64,000 nucleotides of DNA, from assembly GCA_963739385.1 (NCBI GenBank), contig CAVUAI010000025.1, positions 159,336 to 223,335 of the forward strand. Direction: 5' to 3'. The position numbers were made by a program, and so were the translations under genes. Source of the stretch: VAZQ01 sp963739385 (GTDB taxonomy: Bacteria > Pseudomonadota > Alphaproteobacteria > Rhizobiales > Xanthobacteraceae). Below the pieces are notes generated by a model, which did not search any database, was not told where the DNA came from, and was given only the letters and a program-made list of their open reading frames with translations. Shown here in pieces: positions 61,761 through 64,000 of this stretch; position 1 is the first letter of the stretch, and every line of letters begins with the position of its first letter.

Positions 61761-63027
61761 ATGGGCACCGCAAATTTCGGCATCGCCGGACTGGATTGGC
61801 AGCAGCGGGTGAACTGGGACCGGCTGCGCAAGCATCGCACCGAGCGCGCGCGCGCACACATGAAGAAGCACGGCCTCGGCGCCATGCTCTGCATGTACGA
61901 CGAGAACGTGCGCTATCTCACCGGCACGCTCACGCCGGGCTGGAACCGGCTGAAGCCGGGCCTGCGCTACGCGCTGCTCTGCGGCGACGGCGCGCCGGTT
62001 CTGTTCGAGCAGGGCGACTCGGCTTCCAGATCGAGCGCCATTGCCATGGTACCAAGGAGAACGTCCGCTACTCCTATGCCTGGATCAAGGGCGCGGCCGG
62101 GCCGGCCTCGCAGCAGCAGGTGAAGAAATTCACCGACGCCATCCTCGAGGAGATGAAGCGCCACGGCGTCGCCGGGCAGAAGCTCGGCGTCGACTTCATC
62201 GACATCAACATGATCAACATCTTCAAGGAGAAGAAGATCAACTGGGTCGACGGCATGACGCCGATGATGGAGGCGCGCGCGGTCAAGAACGTCGACGAGC
62301 AGGAATGCATGCGCATCGTCGGTGCGATCGGCGACGCCACGCATTGGGAGTGCATGAAGTTCCTGCGGCCGGGCATCACCGAGAACCAGGTGACGGCGCA
62401 CCTGATGAAGTATCTCTACAGCATTCCGGGGATGGAGGACGTGGAGGACGTGATCGTCTCGTCCGGTCCCAACACCTGGCCGAACTGGCGCAATTTCTCC
62501 GACCGCATCATCCAGCCCGGCGACATCGTGTTCATGGATTTGGCCGCGCTCACCTGGAACGGCTACAAGTCCTGCTATTACCGCACCTATTGCGTCGGCA
62601 AGGAGCCGAGCAAGGAGCAGAAGGACACCTACGCGACCGCGCTCGAGTGGCTGTACAATTCGATCCACGCGGTGAAGGCCGGCGCCACCACGCGCGACAT
62701 CGCGAAGAAGTGGCCGTCGGCGAAGGAAGCCTGGGGCTACAAGGAAGAAGATCAGGCGGCGGCCAATCTGTGGGGCCACGGCGTCGGCCTCGCGCAATAC
62801 GATCCGCCGGTGATCTCGCGTATCTGGTCGCTCGACCATCCGATCGAGATCAAGGCGGGAATGACGTTTGCGCTCGAGACCCAGCACGGCAAACGCTTCC
62901 GTACGGCGTGCGCATCGAGGAAATGCTGATCGTGCACGAGAAGGAGATCGAGATCATCTCCAACTTCCCGGTCAACCAGATCACCGTGGTCGATCCGATC
63001 CCGGGCTACGCCGACCACGTGAAATGA
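61761..63027 (+). pseudogene. M24-family metallopeptidase-like protein (creatinase/DddP-like), two frameshifts
   Basis: A pita-bread-fold protein of the M24 family (aminopeptidase P, creatinase, DMSP lyase DddP). Frame 1 from ATG 61761 (after GGGAGG) carries the N-terminal domain to about 62018; frame 2 continues to about 62899 with NVRYSYAWIKG through WGHGVGLAQY and TFALETQHGK; frame 3 gives the C-terminal YGVRIEEMLIVHEKEIEIIS to the stop. Each shift is one missing base in a C-rich stretch. Repaired length is about 422 aa. The second metal-ligand Asp appears replaced by Cys (GYKSCYYRTY, codon 62573-62575), while Asp at 62537, the GHG His, and both Glu remain. That questions peptidase activity even if the gene is intact. 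Confidence 0.82.
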
Positions 63028-63118
63028 CGTCGGTCGCCGGCCGGCGTCATCACCGGGCCGGCGCGCAGCGCCGAGACCCGCTGATCTCGATTTGGTGACG
63101 CCAAGTGCGAAGACGTGG

Positions 63119-63141
63119 ATGGCCGGGACGAGCCCGGCCAT
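63119..63141. repeat. Short palindrome ATGGCCGGG-ACGAG-CCCGGCCAT
   Basis: A perfect 9-bp inverted repeat with a 5-base loop, upstream of the last gene; the core matches the palindrome at 53193-53211. Confidence 0.65.
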
Positions 63142-63171
63142 GACGAACCGAGCGGCCGAAGCGAGCAAGGC

Positions 63172-64000
63172 ATGATTGACTTCATCATCCCGCTGACCGC
63201 CGCGGCGGCCGTTGACGCCGAACGGGTCGGACCGAAGGCGGCAACCCTGGCGGTGCTGACCCGAGCGGGCCTGCCGACGCCGGGCGGCTTCTGCCTGAGC
63301 GCGGACGCTACCGGGCGCAGATCGCGGCGCTCTGCCACCTCGGATCGGTGGGCTCGCTTCGCCGCCGCCGACGTGGTGGAGCAGCGGCGGCTGTCGGTCG
63401 AGATCAGGCTCGGCCTCTACGAGCAGCCGCTGGCGCCTGACATGGTGGCGCGCCGCTGCTGGCAGCGTGGCGCGCGCAGCGTGCGGACAGTGGCCACTCC
63501 AGGGCGCGGTGCGCTCCTCCGCGCTGATCGAGGATCGCAAGGGCGCCAACTTCGCCGGCCAGTTCGAGAGCTTCCTGGGCATCGACGAGGAGGCTGCGTT
63601 CCTCACCGCGGTGCGGGCCTGCTGGGCCGCGCTGTGGACGACCAACGCGCGGCGTTACATGGAGAACCACGGGCTGTCGCCGGCCGACACGGCCATGGCC
63701 GTGCTGATCCAGCCGCTGGTCGACGCGCGCGCCGCGGGCGGCGGCCTGAGCGAGACGGCCGAGGGACAGATGCTGATCACCGCGACCTGGGGGCTCGGCT
63801 CCGCCATCGCGCAGGGCGAGGTCGTGCCGGATCGCATCGTGCTCTCGCGCCAGGGATTTCTCCGCAAGGTCGACGCCGGCCGCAAGGATCACCGCGAGAC
63901 CTGCGGCCACGGCGCGGGGAGCGATGCCGCAGGCGGTGCCGTGATGAGCCGTGGGCCAAGCCCTGTCTCAAGCCGCCGAAGGCCGTCATCCTCGGGCGCA
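63172..64000 (+). pseudogene. PEP/pyruvate-binding domain protein, partial, several frameshifts
   Basis: The beginning of a phosphoenolpyruvate-synthase-like protein cut off by the window end. From ATG 63172 the first about 47 codons (MIDFIIPLTAAAAVDAERVGPKAATLAVLTRAGLPTPGGFCLS) read cleanly with the typical KAATLA...GLPTP start. The frame then changes at about 63311, again around 63340-63500, and near 63920. The later blocks VRSSALIEDRKGANFAGQFESFLGI (from 63509), AVRACWAALWTTNARRY and TATWGLGSAIAQGEVVPDRIVLSR are diagnostic of the ATP-grasp N-terminal domain of PEP synthase and pyruvate phosphate dikinase. The density of shifts suggests low-quality sequence toward the end. Confidence 0.7.

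Overview
The window reads as chromosomal DNA of a GC-rich alphaproteobacterium of the order Hyphomicrobiales, most likely the Nitrobacteraceae/Xanthobacteraceae side (Bradyrhizobium, Rhodopseudomonas or Pseudolabrys relatives). Reasons: strong GC bias with GTG/TTG starts, several stand-alone TctC-type (Bug) solute receptors, a DUF992 protein, a perfect CtrA-type TTAA-N7-TTAA site, and intergenic palindromes of a kind I remember from that group (memory, not checked). No tRNA, rRNA, CRISPR array, insertion sequence or phage gene was recognised. LAYOUT. 1-9 kb: RND efflux pair, small helical protein with a clear terminator, cytochrome P460, metallophosphoesterase, solitary MT-A70 adenine methyltransferase, tiny Lys-rich protein, an 841-base stretch without a convincing gene that looks structured, and a VOC protein. 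9-20 kb: long-form uvrB, a Bug receptor, a frameshifted amidohydrolase, then a tightly overlapping NitT/TauT-type ABC transporter operon ending in a 130-aa unknown and an Atz/Trz-type deaminase or hydrolase, followed by an L,D-transpeptidase and a glutathione transferase. 20-30 kb: intradiol dioxygenase, Cys-rich CWC protein, SH3-like exported protein, DUF486 membrane protein, DUF1800-DUF1501 pair facing an ECF sigma/anti-sigma pair, and an ABC exporter. 30-44 kb: PQQ-type sugar dehydrogenase, exported alpha/beta hydrolase, tandem Bug receptors, GST, EctD-like dioxygenase, lone ABC receptor, aminotransferase, DUF992, divergent EF-G paralogue, TauE/SafE transporter and MsrP. 44-53 kb: zinc-ribbon membrane protein, cyclase-tctC-tctB-tctA operon, DUF1330, and livHMGF without a receptor gene. 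53-64 kb: cupin / dihydroxypyridine-hydroxylase-like flavoprotein pair, Bug receptor, polysaccharide deacetylase, two 3-hydroxyisobutyrate-dehydrogenase-like enzymes with two GlcG/HbpS proteins, a broken LysR regulator, a broken M24 peptidase-like gene and the broken start of a PEP/pyruvate-binding protein running off the end. HOW IT FITS TOGETHER. Most genes are scavenging and catabolic: five Bug receptors, one full tripartite tricarboxylate transporter, two ABC import systems, ring-cleaving and ring-hydroxylating enzymes, amidohydrolases and GSTs suggest a soil oligotroph feeding on organic acids, amides and aromatic or N-heterocyclic compounds. Single-base frameshifts break two genes near 13-16 kb and every gene but one after 60.6 kb; they look at least partly like sequence errors and should be resolved before biology is inferred. 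I did not find a clearly novel defence or mobile system. The best leads are the structured element at 7.7-8.3 kb, families of intergenic palindromes, the coupled ABC/deaminase operon, and substituted active-site residues in the EF-G and M24 paralogues.
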